A stretch of 64,000 nt of DNA from Sphingomonas aurea (lineage in GTDB: Bacteria; Pseudomonadota; Alphaproteobacteria; Sphingomonadales; Sphingomonadaceae). The stretch covers positions 62,001 through 126,000 of the forward strand of contig NZ_JAUUDS010000002.1 in NCBI RefSeq assembly GCF_030678875.1, read 5' to 3'. Both the position numbers and the translations under genes were made by a program. The stretch's first letter is position 1. Each line of letters opens with the position of its first letter. This document shows positions 52,841-62,476 of this stretch, in pieces. The notes under the pieces are model-generated. The model worked only from the letters and a program-made list of their open reading frames with translations. It was not told where the DNA came from and did no database searches.

Positions 52841-53888
52841 AGCGGTATGCCTGCGCGCTGGCGCTCCTCCTCGCCAGCGGTTGCGATGCTGCACCTGCGC
52901 CACGGCAAGCGGCCGTATCCAGCCCGGTTGAGATGCGCGGCCTGGACAGCGCCATGCTCGCCGATACCGTCGCCCAGGCCCGACGTCTTCCCCGGCTTCG
53001 TTCGCTGCTGATCCTGCGCGACGGACAGGTGCTGGCCGAACAGCGCTTCAATGGCGGGCCACCGCTCGATCGTCCGGTCAACATCAAGTCCGCATCGAAG
53101 TCGGTGCTGTCCGCACTTGTCGGTATAGCAATCGCACGAGGCGTGCTGACCGGCGTCGACCAGCGCGCCCTATCAGTCCTCGGCAGTGAGGCACCGCCCG
53201 ATCCCGATCCGCACCTCACCCGTCTGACCGTGAGGACCTGCTGACGATGCGTGCGGGGTTGGGGCGGACGTCAGGCGACAATTACAGACGCTGGGTGTCC
53301 AGTCGCAACTGGGTCCGCTTCGCGCTTGCCCGCCCACTTGTCGACAAGCCGGGCGGCGCGATGCTCTATTCGACCGGCAACACGCATCTGCTGTCGGCGA
53401 TGTTGACCCGCGCGTCGGGACGCGACACCCATGCCTTGATGCGCGATTGGCTGGCGGAGCCGCTCGGCATCGCAATCCCGCCATGGTCGCAAGATCCGCA
53501 GGGCATCTATTTTGGCGGCAACGACATGATGATGTCGCCGCGCAGTCTAGCGCGGTTCGGCGAACTCTATCGCCTGGGCGGCGTGATCGACGGACGGCGG
53601 ATTGTGCCTGCGCGCTGGATCGAGGAAAGCTGGACCCCGCGCACCGTCTCGCCGTGGAGCGGTGGACAATATGGCTATGGCTGGTTCGTTGGCACCAGTC
53701 GTGGCCATCCGTTGCGCTTCGCCTGGGGCTATGGCGGGCAGATGCTGTTTATCGTGCCGGACCTGAAGCTGACGGTCGTCATGACCTCCGATCCCGGCGG
53801 CGCGCGCGACAATGGTCATATCGCTGCGCTCCACAGACTCCTCGATGACGGGATCGTGCCCGCGGCTGAGCGAGGTGATGCGCCGTAA
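52837..53888 (+). pseudogene. Frameshifted beta-lactamase-family serine hydrolase
   Basis: Two consecutive frames make one class C beta-lactamase-like hydrolase. The first half has a lipoprotein-type signal (LLASGC, Cys16) and the nucleophile motif SASK (Ser85-Lys88). It ends after LTRLTVR in a premature stop at 53242. The second half resumes at LTMRAGLGRTSGDNY with the YSTGN motif and closes with WGYGGQM. Adding one G after 53235 (GTGAGG to GTGAGGG) restores the whole frame, so a single-base deletion or a sequencing error in a G run is the cause. As written the enzyme is broken between nucleophile and Tyr motif. Confidence 0.8.
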
Positions 53889-54221
53889 TGCTCCCGGTGG
53901 TGAAGATGCTGCGGTTCAAATGGTCTATGCAGTAGTCCGGCAGAAGCAATACCTATTGAAAGGAACGTGCCCGAGCGGGCTTGACCCATTTAAAGTCATT
54001 CGCAGGCCGGTTACCGGCTCTTACTTCCGGTCATTTGTTTATCGAGCGGCTCAGCTCGCATCTACGCTACTTGATCAGCCGTTGGCATAGCCACGCGGTT
54101 GTACGAAGAAGGCCGATCGGCGCGATCTGTCGCGCGCCATGGTAACAGCTGCCACAATCTCGTGAGACCAACCGGCTTCATGATCGTTTAAACGCGTCTT
54201 GCGTCAGTCACACGGGTTCCA
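53889..54221. other. 333-nt intergenic region before the hybrid kinase
   Basis: No credible gene. It contains short stems GCCCGAGCGGGC (near 53970) and GCCGGTTACCGGC (near 54006) and is AT-richer at its right end. It should hold the kinase promoter, but no consensus is clear. Confidence 0.4.
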
Positions 54222-56306
54222 ATGGCCTCCCCTCCCTATCGCGTTTCCACAGACCTGCCCAGGCCACTGCGCTTCCTAGCAGGCGGTGGAGAGGCCACGC
54301 GCCTCATTCTTGAGCGCGATTGGTCCGGCCACCCCTTGGGACCGCCCGAGAGCTGGCCCGACATCCTGAAGTCGAACCTAAGCACCGTCCTGAACTCGCC
54401 AGAGTCGATGATCCTGGCATGGGGTACGGACCGCCTCACCTTCTTCTTCAACGAGACATATTTCCCGCTGCTGGGGCCGCGGCTCTCGTGGGCGATGGGA
54501 TCGCCGTTCGACGAAGTATGGGCCGATGCCTGGGCGCAGGCCAAGCCGATTATCGACGATGCCTTTGCGGGACGGAGCCAGCGCTTCAACGACCTGCCTT
54601 GGAAGCTCGATACTGATCGCGGTCCCGCCGATACTTGGTTCACCTTCTCCTACTCACGCGTGCTCGATCCGCGCGGCGAGGTGGCGGGCCTATTCATCCT
54701 CACCAACGAGACAACGGCGCGTGTCCTCGCCGATGCGGCGCTCGCCCGCAGCCAGGACGAACTGCGCGAGGCCAACCGGATGCTCGAGGTTAGGGTGGAG
54801 CAGCGCACCGTCGAGCGCGACCGGGTGTGGCAGCTGACTAACGACCTGATGGCGACCGCACGACTCGACGGTCACCTCGTCCAGGTGAATCCGGCGTGGG
54901 AGCGCCTCCTCGGCTGGACGGAGGAGGAGTTGCTGACCCGTCCCTTCATCGAGATCGTCGCGGCCGATGACCATGCCGAGACCGCGGACGTAGTCGCCCG
55001 CCTGTCCGCGGGCGAGGTCGTCTCCGGCTTCGTCGATCACGTACTGACCAAGGACGGCGGCGCACGGACGATTATGTGGACCGCCGTTCCGGAGGCCGGG
55101 TCGGACCTCTTCTACATCATCGGCCGCGATCTGACCGAGCAGCACAACGTCGAAGAGGCGCTTCGCCAAGCTCAGAAGATGCAGGCGGTCGGCCAGCTGA
55201 CCGGGGGGCTGGCGCACGACTTCAACAACCTGCTGACCGGCATGATGGGCAACCTAGAGCTTCTGCAGCTCCGCCTTGCGGGCGGACGGCTGGACGATCT
55301 CGACCGCTTCGTGCTGGCGGCACAGGGGGCTGGCCGCCGGGCAGCGGCCCTTACCCAGCGGCTGCTCGCCTTCTCCCGCCGTCAGACGCTTGATCCTAGG
55401 CCTGCCGACGTGAACCGGCTGATTGCGGGCATGGAGGATCTCATCCGCCGTACGGTCGGTCCGGCCAATGAGCTGGAGGTGGTAGGTGCAGGCGGGCTGT
55501 GGACGGCGAACATCGACGCGGGCCAGCTGGAGAACGCGATCCTGAACCTGTGCATCAACGCTCGCGACGCGATGCCCGATGGTGGTCGCATCACCATCGA
55601 AACCGCGAATAAATGGTTGGACGAGCGGACCGCCCGCAGCCGCGACCTCGATCCAGGCCAGTATCTGTCCGTGTGCGTCACCGACACCGGCACCGGAATG
55701 GACGCCGAAACCGCGCAACGCGCGTTCGAGCCCTTCTTCACCACTAAGCCGATTGGCCAAGGCACAGGCCTGGGCCTGTCCATGATCTACGGCTTCGCCC
55801 GCCAGTCAGGCGGGCAGGTTCGCATCTATTCCGAGCCGCGCATGGGCACGACCGTATGCGTATACCTGCCCCGGCACGTCGGAGCGCCGCCTGAAGAGGC
55901 GGGCGACGACAAGGGTATCAGCGTCGTCAGTTCCGGCAGCGGCACCGTCTTGGTCGTCGACGACGAGGCGACGATCCGCCACCTGATCGATGAGGTGCTC
56001 GACGATGCCGGCTACACCGTCATTAACGCAGCGGATGGAGCGGCAGGGCTCAAGGTCCTTCAGTCGGGCGCGCGGATCGACCTGCTGATCACCGACGTCG
56101 GGCTACCCGGCGGTATCAACGGCCGACAGGTTGCAGACGCTGCGCGTCATCTGCGTCCCGGCCTGAAAGTGCTGTTCATCACAGGCTACGCCGAGAACGC
56201 GGCGGTCGGCAACGGTCATCTCGAGCACGGCATGGAGCTGCTGACCAAGCCCTTCTCCATTGATGCCCTGACCGGCAAGGTTGGCGACATGATGAAGAGG
56301 GGCTGA
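54222..56306 (+). CDS. Hybrid PAS sensor histidine kinase with C-terminal receiver
   Basis: A 694-residue soluble hybrid kinase. Its N-terminal sensor (DWSGHPLGPPESW onward, about 32-165) is of the same type as that of the kinase at 19271. A coiled-coil linker (about 170-200) and a PAS domain follow. The H-box has His332 in GGLAHDFNNLLTG. The HATPase shows NLCINARDAMPDGG, DTGTGMDAE and GTGLGLSMIYGFARQSGG, and a receiver domain carries Asp625 in ITDVGLPGGINGRQ. This is the HDFNNLL subfamily common in sphingomonads and methylobacteria. No DNA-binding partner is adjacent; the next gene is another kinase of the same subfamily. Confidence 0.88.
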   Translation: MASPPYRVSTDLPRPLRFLAGGGEATRLILERDWSGHPLGPPESWPDILKSNLSTVLNSPESMILAWGTDRLTFFFNETYFPLLGPRLSWAMGSPFDEVWADAWAQAKPIIDDAFAGRSQRFNDLPWKLDTDRGPADTWFTFSYSRVLDPRGEVAGLFILTNETTARVLADAALARSQDELREANRMLEVRVEQRTVERDRVWQLTNDLMATARLDGHLVQVNPAWERLLGWTEEELLTRPFIEIVAADDHAETADVVARLSAGEVVSGFVDHVLTKDGGARTIMWTAVPEAGSDLFYIIGRDLTEQHNVEEALRQAQKMQAVGQLTGGLAHDFNNLLTGMMGNLELLQLRLAGGRLDDLDRFVLAAQGAGRRAAALTQRLLAFSRRQTLDPRPADVNRLIAGMEDLIRRTVGPANELEVVGAGGLWTANIDAGQLENAILNLCINARDAMPDGGRITIETANKWLDERTARSRDLDPGQYLSVCVTDTGTGMDAETAQRAFEPFFTTKPIGQGTGLGLSMIYGFARQSGGQVRIYSEPRMGTTVCVYLPRHVGAPPEEAGDDKGISVVSSGSGTVLVVDDEATIRHLIDEVLDDAGYTVINAADGAAGLKVLQSGARIDLLITDVGLPGGINGRQVADAARHLRPGLKVLFITGYAENAAVGNGHLEHGMELLTKPFSIDALTGKVGDMMKRG

Positions 56307-56379
56307 TGCGGCCTGATCCCGCTTTGTCCTCGCCGCATGTTGCTGCTATCGTGCGATAATCGCGGCCAGCCGGGGGGCG

Positions 56380-59300
56380 GTGGCGATCTCGCCCATCGCA
56401 ACCTCCCGCTCGACAGCGAACCCTGAACTTGTGGCCAACGACGACCGCCTTGCCGAAGACCCGATGATCGCCGAGGCGGACCGCCTCGCCGCACTCCAGC
56501 GTCACGACATTCTCGACACATCGGCCGACGGTCGTTTCGACCGTATCGTCGCGCTGGTCCGGAACGTCTGTCGCGTGCCGGTCGCGCTGGTCAGCCTCGT
56601 CGATGCCGATCGCCAGTGGTTCAAGGCGAGGAACGGTGTCGAGATCGACCAGCCGCCGCTCGACACCTCGGTCTGCGCGCTCGCCATCCGCCAACGAGAC
56701 CTGTTCCAGATCGAGGATCTGGCCGCCGACCCCCGCACGTTCGGGATGTCGCTGGTCACTGGCGAGCCACACCTCCGCTTCTACGCCGGCGCGCCGCTGA
56801 TCACACGGGATGGACTGGCCCTCGGCAGCCTGTGCGCGATCGACACGAAGCCCAGGGCTGGCGGTCTCGATGGGGATCAGGCCGACGCGCTCGTCCTGCT
56901 GGCACAACAGGTCGTCGAGCTGATCGAGAACAGCGACGCGATCGAGAGCCGAACGCACGCGATGGCGCTCGACCAGGCCGAGCGTCGCGCCCGCGAGGAT
57001 GAGGACCGCTATCACGCCATCGTGAACTCGGCGATCGACAACGCCATCATCGCCATGGACGCTGACGGGATCGTCACGAGCTGGAGCTCGGGTGCCGAGC
57101 GCATCTTCGGGTGGAGCGAGGCGGACATGTGCGGTAGCCGTGCCGACCGCTTCTTCACGCCGGAAGACCGCGAGGCGGGCATACCCGATCGCGAGTTCGC
57201 CATTGCTCGCAGGGACGGCCGCGCTTCAGACGAGCGATGGCACCTGCGCAAGGACGGAAGCCGCTTCTTCGCGCACGGGGCGATGACGCCACTGAAGGGC
57301 TCGGGTCGGCCTGGATATGTGAAGGCGGTGCGCGACATCACCGCCGAGCACGAGACGAAGGCGGCGCTCGAGGACGCCCGCCGATCGGCCGAGTTGATGA
57401 CCGCGGCCGCGCGGCTCGGCACGTTCGACTACGATCTCGTCCGGGACACGCTGAGCTGGGACGATGGCTGTCGCGCGCTGTTCGGGCTGCCGCCAGGCGC
57501 ACCGGTCACCTACCAGGAGGCGTTCCTCCTTGGCGTGCATCCCGACGATCGCGCCGGTGCCGACACTGCTGTGGCGACAGCCTTGGACCCGTCCGGTACG
57601 GGCAGGTTCGAGACCGATTATCGGACGGTCGGCATCGAAGACGGCGTGCTCCGGCATGTCGCGGCACGCGGACAGACTTTGTTTGAGCACGGTCGCGCCG
57701 TTCGGTTGCTCGGCACCGTGCAGGACGTCACCGAAGCACGGATCGCCGAGACGCGATTGCGGGAGACCGAGCAGCGGCTTCGCTTTGCCAATCGCGCCAC
57801 CAACGACGCCATCTGGGACTGGGATCTGGTGCGCGACCACGTCACGTGGAACGAGGCGATCGAGCAGGCGCACGGTCATCGCCTTGATCGAGTCGAGCCG
57901 ACCGGTGCCTGGTGGATCGAGCACATTCACCCGGAGGATCGCGCCCGGATCGACGCCAGCATTCACGCAGTGATCGACAGCGGCGCCACCGACTGGAGCG
58001 ACAATTACCGTTTCCTGCGAGCTGACGGCAGCTATGCCGACATACGCGACCGGGGCTATGTAATACGCGACGAAGCCGGGCACCCGTTGCGTATGGTCGG
58101 CGCCATGTTGGATCTGACCGAGCAGATGCGCGTGGAACGCGAGCTCCGGCGCAGGGCTACCGACTTGGCCGAGCGGGTCGAGGCGAGCGCCGCGGAAGTT
58201 GAACGCCTCTGGAACGCATCTCCGGACCTCCTCGTGCTGGCCGATCCGAATGGCATCTATCGCCGGGTGAGCCCCGCGTGGACGACGATGCTGGGCTATT
58301 CCCCGGAGGAGGTGGTCGGACGCGATCACACCGCGTTCGTGCATCCCGATGATCTGCCCGCAACGCGGCAAGCGCTCGGGATCGCCCAGGTGGGCGAGTT
58401 GCCGGCGTATCTCTGCCGCTTCCGCCACAAGGACGGCACCTATCGATGGCTCTCATGGGCCGCGGCGCCCAGCGAGGGCGACATCTTCGCGATCGGGCGC
58501 GACGTTACCGCTACGCGCGAGGCAGAAGAGGTGCTGCGTCAAACTGAGGATGCGCTACGTCAGTCGCAGAAGGTGGAGGCTGTCGGCCAGCTCACTGGCG
58601 GCGTCGCGCACGACTTCAACAACCTGCTGACGGTGATCCGGGGCTCCGTCGACCTTCTGCGTCGCCCTGGTCTCAGCGACGAGAAGCGGATCCGCTACGT
58701 CGACGCGATCGCGGATACGGCGGACCGCGCGACCAAGCTGACGAGTCAACTTCTCGCCTTCGCGCGCAGGCAGACGCTGCAGCCGCAGGTGTTCGATGCC
58801 GCGGTGAATGTCGGTTCGCTCGCTGACATGCTCCAGACGCTCACGGGATCAAGGATCGAGGCTCGATACGAGCTGGAGGACAAGTCGACGCCGGTCATGG
58901 CCGATCCGAGCCAATTTGACACCGCGATCGTCAACATGGCTGTCAATGCCCGTGACGCGATGAACGGCGAAGGACAGCTCACGATAGCAGTCAGCATCGT
59001 GCCCGAACTGCCGGCGCTGCGCAGTCATGCAGCGCTGTGGGCACCGCACGTTGCGATCTCAATTTCGGACACGGGTATGGGTATTCCCGCAGACCAGCTC
59101 GACCGCGTTTTCGAACCTTTTTTCACGACGAAGGAAGTAGGCCATGGCACCGGGCTGGGCCTCAGTCAGGTCTTCGGGTTTGCAAAGCAGTCCTCAGGCG
59201 ACGTGGCTGTGGAGAGCGTTGTCGGCCGCGGTACCACCTTCATCCTCTACCTGCCGCTTGCGGCAGGGGCCGATGCGCAAGCCGAGGCAAGTCGGCCTGT

Positions 59301-59673
59301 CGTCCAGCCGCTTGAGGCGGACGCCTGCATTCTGGTGGTCGAGGATAACAAGGATGTGGGCGAGTTCGCGACCCGGGCGCTTACTGAACTGGGTCATGGA
59401 TCGTACTGGGTGCAGGACGCCGAGGCTGCCTTGGCTGAACTGAAGCGATCACCGGGTCGATACGATATCGTTTTCACCGACGTGGTGATGCCCGGACGTT
59501 CGGGCATCGATCTCGCTGCCGACATCGCCGACAGGTATCCGGATTTGCCCGTGGTCCTCACGAGCGGTTACAGCCATGTGCTAGCTCAAGAGGGAACGAG
59601 AGGATTAACCCTGTTGCGCAAGCCCTATTCGCTAGATGAACTCGCCCAAGTGCTCGCCCGTGCAATTAGCTGA
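56380..59673 (+). CDS. Large GAF-multiPAS hybrid histidine kinase with receiver
   Basis: A 1097-residue soluble kinase. N-terminal GAF domain (about 45-185: ILDTSADGRFDRIVALVRNV, then GSLCAIDTKPR), then four PAS/PAC domains to about residue 715. The H-box has His744 in GGVAHDFNNLLTVIRG, followed by the HATPase (NMAVNARDAMNGEG, GTGLGLSQVFGFAKQSSG). A receiver domain has Asp1034 in FTDVVMPGRSG. It lies 73 nt downstream of a kinase of the same HDFNNLL subfamily; the two are probably co-transcribed and may exchange phosphate. The start is a GTG at 56380; an ATG at 56464 is an alternative that would still keep the GAF domain. Confidence 0.88.
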   Translation: MAISPIATSRSTANPELVANDDRLAEDPMIAEADRLAALQRHDILDTSADGRFDRIVALVRNVCRVPVALVSLVDADRQWFKARNGVEIDQPPLDTSVCALAIRQRDLFQIEDLAADPRTFGMSLVTGEPHLRFYAGAPLITRDGLALGSLCAIDTKPRAGGLDGDQADALVLLAQQVVELIENSDAIESRTHAMALDQAERRAREDEDRYHAIVNSAIDNAIIAMDADGIVTSWSSGAERIFGWSEADMCGSRADRFFTPEDREAGIPDREFAIARRDGRASDERWHLRKDGSRFFAHGAMTPLKGSGRPGYVKAVRDITAEHETKAALEDARRSAELMTAAARLGTFDYDLVRDTLSWDDGCRALFGLPPGAPVTYQEAFLLGVHPDDRAGADTAVATALDPSGTGRFETDYRTVGIEDGVLRHVAARGQTLFEHGRAVRLLGTVQDVTEARIAETRLRETEQRLRFANRATNDAIWDWDLVRDHVTWNEAIEQAHGHRLDRVEPTGAWWIEHIHPEDRARIDASIHAVIDSGATDWSDNYRFLRADGSYADIRDRGYVIRDEAGHPLRMVGAMLDLTEQMRVERELRRRATDLAERVEASAAEVERLWNASPDLLVLADPNGIYRRVSPAWTTMLGYSPEEVVGRDHTAFVHPDDLPATRQALGIAQVGELPAYLCRFRHKDGTYRWLSWAAAPSEGDIFAIGRDVTATREAEEVLRQTEDALRQSQKVEAVGQLTGGVAHDFNNLLTVIRGSVDLLRRPGLSDEKRIRYVDAIADTADRATKLTSQLLAFARRQTLQPQVFDAAVNVGSLADMLQTLTGSRIEARYELEDKSTPVMADPSQFDTAIVNMAVNARDAMNGEGQLTIAVSIVPELPALRSHAALWAPHVAISISDTGMGIPADQLDRVFEPFFTTKEVGHGTGLGLSQVFGFAKQSSGDVAVESVVGRGTTFILYLPLAAGADAQAEASRPVVQPLEADACILVVEDNKDVGEFATRALTELGHGSYWVQDAEAALAELKRSPGRYDIVFTDVVMPGRSGIDLAADIADRYPDLPVVLTSGYSHVLAQEGTRGLTLLRKPYSLDELAQVLARAIS

Positions 59674-59882
59674 TTAACGCGACCATGTTGTTGCAAGTGG
59701 CACCGTGTCGTAACTGTTGCCCTTGCTCATGCACTTGGCTTCAGGCCCACCTACATCAATGACCTATGTGTGGACATCTGTGGCCTTTCTCGCCACCCGC
59801 TTCCGGACATCCATTCACCTTCCATAATCTTCTTTACGACGCTAGTCTTTTCACCCGCGAATAAAGCGTCAGAAAGTCTCGT

Positions 59883-60962
59883 TCAGCCGCCGTGACCGGT
59901 TGATATAGCGAACAGGCCACCCACGCCGAGAGCATAGAGGGTGAGCACGGCGAAGGAGTCGACTCCCATCCGCCAGACTTGCCACTTGGGACGGAAAATC
60001 AGGCCAGCGGCGTAGACGCAGGTCAGAAGCACGCCGAGACCCGCCAGATATATGTCACTCGCCTGCGCATCAGGCAGCACCGCCTTGCCGGATATGACGA
60101 CGGCAACGAGGAAAAGGACCGGAAGAAAGGCGTTGCCGCCGAAGATGTCACTGACGGCGAGCTGATAGTCCTTCATCCGTACTGAGGTGATGCCGGTCGA
60201 CAGTTCGGGCAGCGAGGTGGCGGCCGCAAGCACCGTTGCGCCGAACAGGACGCCGCTGAGACCGATCTGCTGGGCGATGGCATCGCCGCTCCGCTCCAGC
60301 AGCACGCCGGCTGCCAAGGTCGCCAACGCAGCCGCGCCGAACACCAGTGCAACGCGGACCGTGCTCTCGCCCTGCTGCTCGGACGCGTCATCCTTCTTTG
60401 CCTGCGAGTGGCCCTTGGGTTCTTCCTGGCCATCAGGCGCAGTGCCGCTCGTATCGTGCCACGGCAGCCCCTTGCTGGCTTGGCTGGAAAGCCACACGCC
60501 GATCACCCACAAGACGGCGATCAACACAGCCCCAGGCGTCAGGCGGGCGGCGATCAACGTGCCGGGCAATTGCGTCGCCATGATCGACACGATCAGCACC
60601 ACCATGACCAGTACCGCTTCCACGACCAGCGTGAGGCTGGCAGCGCGATAGGTAAGAGGCACCTTCTCCTTCATAGCAATGTCCATTGCCACCAGCGCAA
60701 CCGTCTGGATCGCGATGCCGCCGAGGATGTTGCCGACCGCCACGCCCAGATTGCCCGCAAGCGCGGCGCTGATCGTGATCGCGACCTCAGGCAGGTTGGT
60801 GGCCACTGCGAGCACGATGATGCCGCCAAGCGCCTTGCCGAGATGGAGGCGCGAGGAGAGAATGTCCGTCGTGTCGGCGAGCTTCACGCCCGCGATCCAG
60901 ATGACGCCCGCGCAGGTGGCGAAAATCGCGAGTAACGCCGGCAGACCAAGTCCGTTGAACAT
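59883..60962 (-). CDS. CaCA-family Na+(H+)/Ca2+ exchanger-like protein
   Basis: A 359-residue membrane protein of the cation/Ca2+ exchanger superfamily. Two inverted alpha-repeats are visible: AVATNLPEVAITISAALAGN with VGNILGG in the first half, and AAATSLPELSTGITSVRMKD with SDIFGGNAF in the second. Each repeat carries the cation-site Glu and Asn/Asp. About ten TM segments are split by a hydrophilic, charged loop (residues about 168-205, GQEEPKGHSQAKKDDASEQQ). It exports calcium or another cation. The start is the ATG at 60962. It diverges from an antiporter gene 90 nt away. Confidence 0.82.
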   Translation of the reverse strand: MFNGLGLPALLAIFATCAGVIWIAGVKLADTTDILSSRLHLGKALGGIIVLAVATNLPEVAITISAALAGNLGVAVGNILGGIAIQTVALVAMDIAMKEKVPLTYRAASLTLVVEAVLVMVVLIVSIMATQLPGTLIAARLTPGAVLIAVLWVIGVWLSSQASKGLPWHDTSGTAPDGQEEPKGHSQAKKDDASEQQGESTVRVALVFGAAALATLAAGVLLERSGDAIAQQIGLSGVLFGATVLAAATSLPELSTGITSVRMKDYQLAVSDIFGGNAFLPVLFLVAVVISGKAVLPDAQASDIYLAGLGVLLTCVYAAGLIFRPKWQVWRMGVDSFAVLTLYALGVGGLFAISTGHGG

Positions 60963-61052
60963 GCGCAACCTTCAGATGGTCAGTGAGCAGGCAAATCTGA
61001 GCGGTTCAGCTCATCAGGCGTTCCATGACGCTTCGCATCTGAGAGAGGACCA

Positions 61053-62252
61053 ATGGCAGAGATAGGACTGACGGAGCTCGGCACAATGTTAGTCGTGGCC
61101 TCGCTGGTGGCGATGCTGTCCCGGCGCATCGGTCTTCCCTACACTGCAGGTCTCGTCCTCGCGGGCATAGGCCTCGCTTATGTGCCGGTTGGCGCCGACC
61201 TGCCGCTGTCGCGCGAGCTGATATTCAACGTCTTTTTGCCGCCGCTGATCTTCGAAGCGGCGATGCAGCTTCGTTGGTCACGGTTCCGAACGGAGATGCC
61301 GCTCACGATCGTGCTAGCCTTTGCCGGTGTGGCGATCAGTGCGGCGGTGGTGACGGCGGGCATGCACCTGCTGCTAGGCTGGAGTTTGCTCGGCGCGGCG
61401 TTCTTCGGTGTGCTGATTGCCGCGACCGACCCGGTGTCAGTGATCGCCGCTTTCAAGGAGATGAAGGCGGAACTTAGGCTCAGTATGGTAGTCGAGTCCG
61501 AGAGCCTGCTTAACGACGGCGTCGCCGCAGTCGGCTTCGCGATCCTCGTCGGCATCGCCAATGGTGGGGCGCTGACCGCGTCTGGGGCGTCGCTCGCACT
61601 GTTGTGGACGGTCGCAGGCGGCGTCGCTATCGGCGCCGTGGTCGGCATGGCCGTGCTGGCCGTCGCGGGGCGAACGACGGATCACCTGGTCGAGGTCACG
61701 CTGACGACCGTCGTCGCCTGGGGATCGTTCCTTCTGGCAGAGCATGTTCATGCATCAGGCGTCTTCGCCGCTCTGGCGGCCGGCCTGATTATCGGCAATG
61801 TCGGACCACGCGGGACGATCTCGGTTGCCGGCCGCCAACACGTGCTAGACTTTTGGGCCTATGCCGCCTTCCTTGCCAACTCCTGCCTGTTCCTGCTGAT
61901 CGGCAGCCACGAAGCGCACCAACCGATCACATTGGTATCGCTGCCTTTGGTCGTTGCGATTATCCTGACGCTGATCGGTCGCGCAGCAGCAGTTTATCCC
62001 CTTGCCCTGCCGTTCGCTCGATCCGGGCTGCGGCTTCCAGCGACTTATCAACATGTTCTGGTATGGGGCGGCCTGCGCGGCGCTGTCGGGCTGGCGCTTG
62101 CCCTGGCGGTGCCAGCCAGTGTCGCCGAACGGGGCGAGATCGTCGTTATCACCTTCGGCGTGGTGGCCTTCTCGATCTTCGCGCAAGGGTTGACCATACC
62201 GTCGCTGCTGCGCCGCTGGTGTCTGACGGGATCGGCCGAGGCAGGGCATTGA
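61053..62252 (+). CDS. CPA1 family Na+/H+ antiporter
   Basis: A 399-residue antiporter with about 12-13 TM segments. Ion-binding Asp126 is in IAATDPVSVIAAFKEM. ESESLLNDGVAAVGFAI (148 onward) holds the second conserved Asp, and FLPPLIFEAAMQLRW marks TM3. LVWGGLRGAVGLALALAVP and the closing FSIFAQGLTIPSLLRRW complete the family pattern. It lacks the long cytoplasmic tail of plant-type exchangers. It maintains sodium/pH balance and diverges from the CaCA exchanger. It is a different gene from the decayed CPA1 copy at 5603-6149, whose motif is WGGLRGGIMVV. Confidence 0.9.
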   Translation: MAEIGLTELGTMLVVASLVAMLSRRIGLPYTAGLVLAGIGLAYVPVGADLPLSRELIFNVFLPPLIFEAAMQLRWSRFRTEMPLTIVLAFAGVAISAAVVTAGMHLLLGWSLLGAAFFGVLIAATDPVSVIAAFKEMKAELRLSMVVESESLLNDGVAAVGFAILVGIANGGALTASGASLALLWTVAGGVAIGAVVGMAVLAVAGRTTDHLVEVTLTTVVAWGSFLLAEHVHASGVFAALAAGLIIGNVGPRGTISVAGRQHVLDFWAYAAFLANSCLFLLIGSHEAHQPITLVSLPLVVAIILTLIGRAAAVYPLALPFARSGLRLPATYQHVLVWGGLRGAVGLALALAVPASVAERGEIVVITFGVVAFSIFAQGLTIPSLLRRWCLTGSAEAGH

Positions 62253-62284
62253 GACGGCCTTATCCGGGACCGGCGCAGCTCACC

Positions 62285-62309
62285 GTTCCTTCGTTGTTCG
62301 AAGGGGAAC
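62285..62309 (+). terminator. Hairpin downstream of the CPA1 gene
   Basis: CGTTCCTTCG, a short TTGTT loop, then CGAAGGGGAACG: an imperfect stem of about ten pairs starting some 30 nt after the antiporter stop. It is a terminator candidate without a T-tract. Confidence 0.4.
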
Positions 62310-62404
62310 GTCAACAGCCATGCGCTGCGCCAATCCCGCTCAGGCCTTTTTCAACGGTCTCGGACGGTCGGGGTATCTGCTGATCTGCCGCTCGCTGCTG
62401 TACT

Positions 62405-62426
62405 GACCCAGTTCCCGCCATTCAGC
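62405..62426 (+). repeat. Dispersed intergenic repeat, copy 4
   Basis: GACCCA, 11 nt (GTTCCCGCCAT), then TCAGC, in the gap between the convergent antiporter and aldo/keto reductase genes. Confidence 0.55.
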
Positions 62427-62476
62427 CTCACCACTTCGCTATCCAGAACCAGACATTCGTTCAGCAGCCGGCGGCC

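Noticed and set aside
53962..53986. GGAACG upstream of the hybrid kinase as a general-stress promoter
   Set aside because: No CGTT at 16-17 nt spacing.
54008..54016. GTAACC on the minus strand as a fourth sigma-F promoter
   Set aside because: No CGAA/CGTA lies at the 16-nt spacing and no metal gene is downstream; it is part of a small palindrome.
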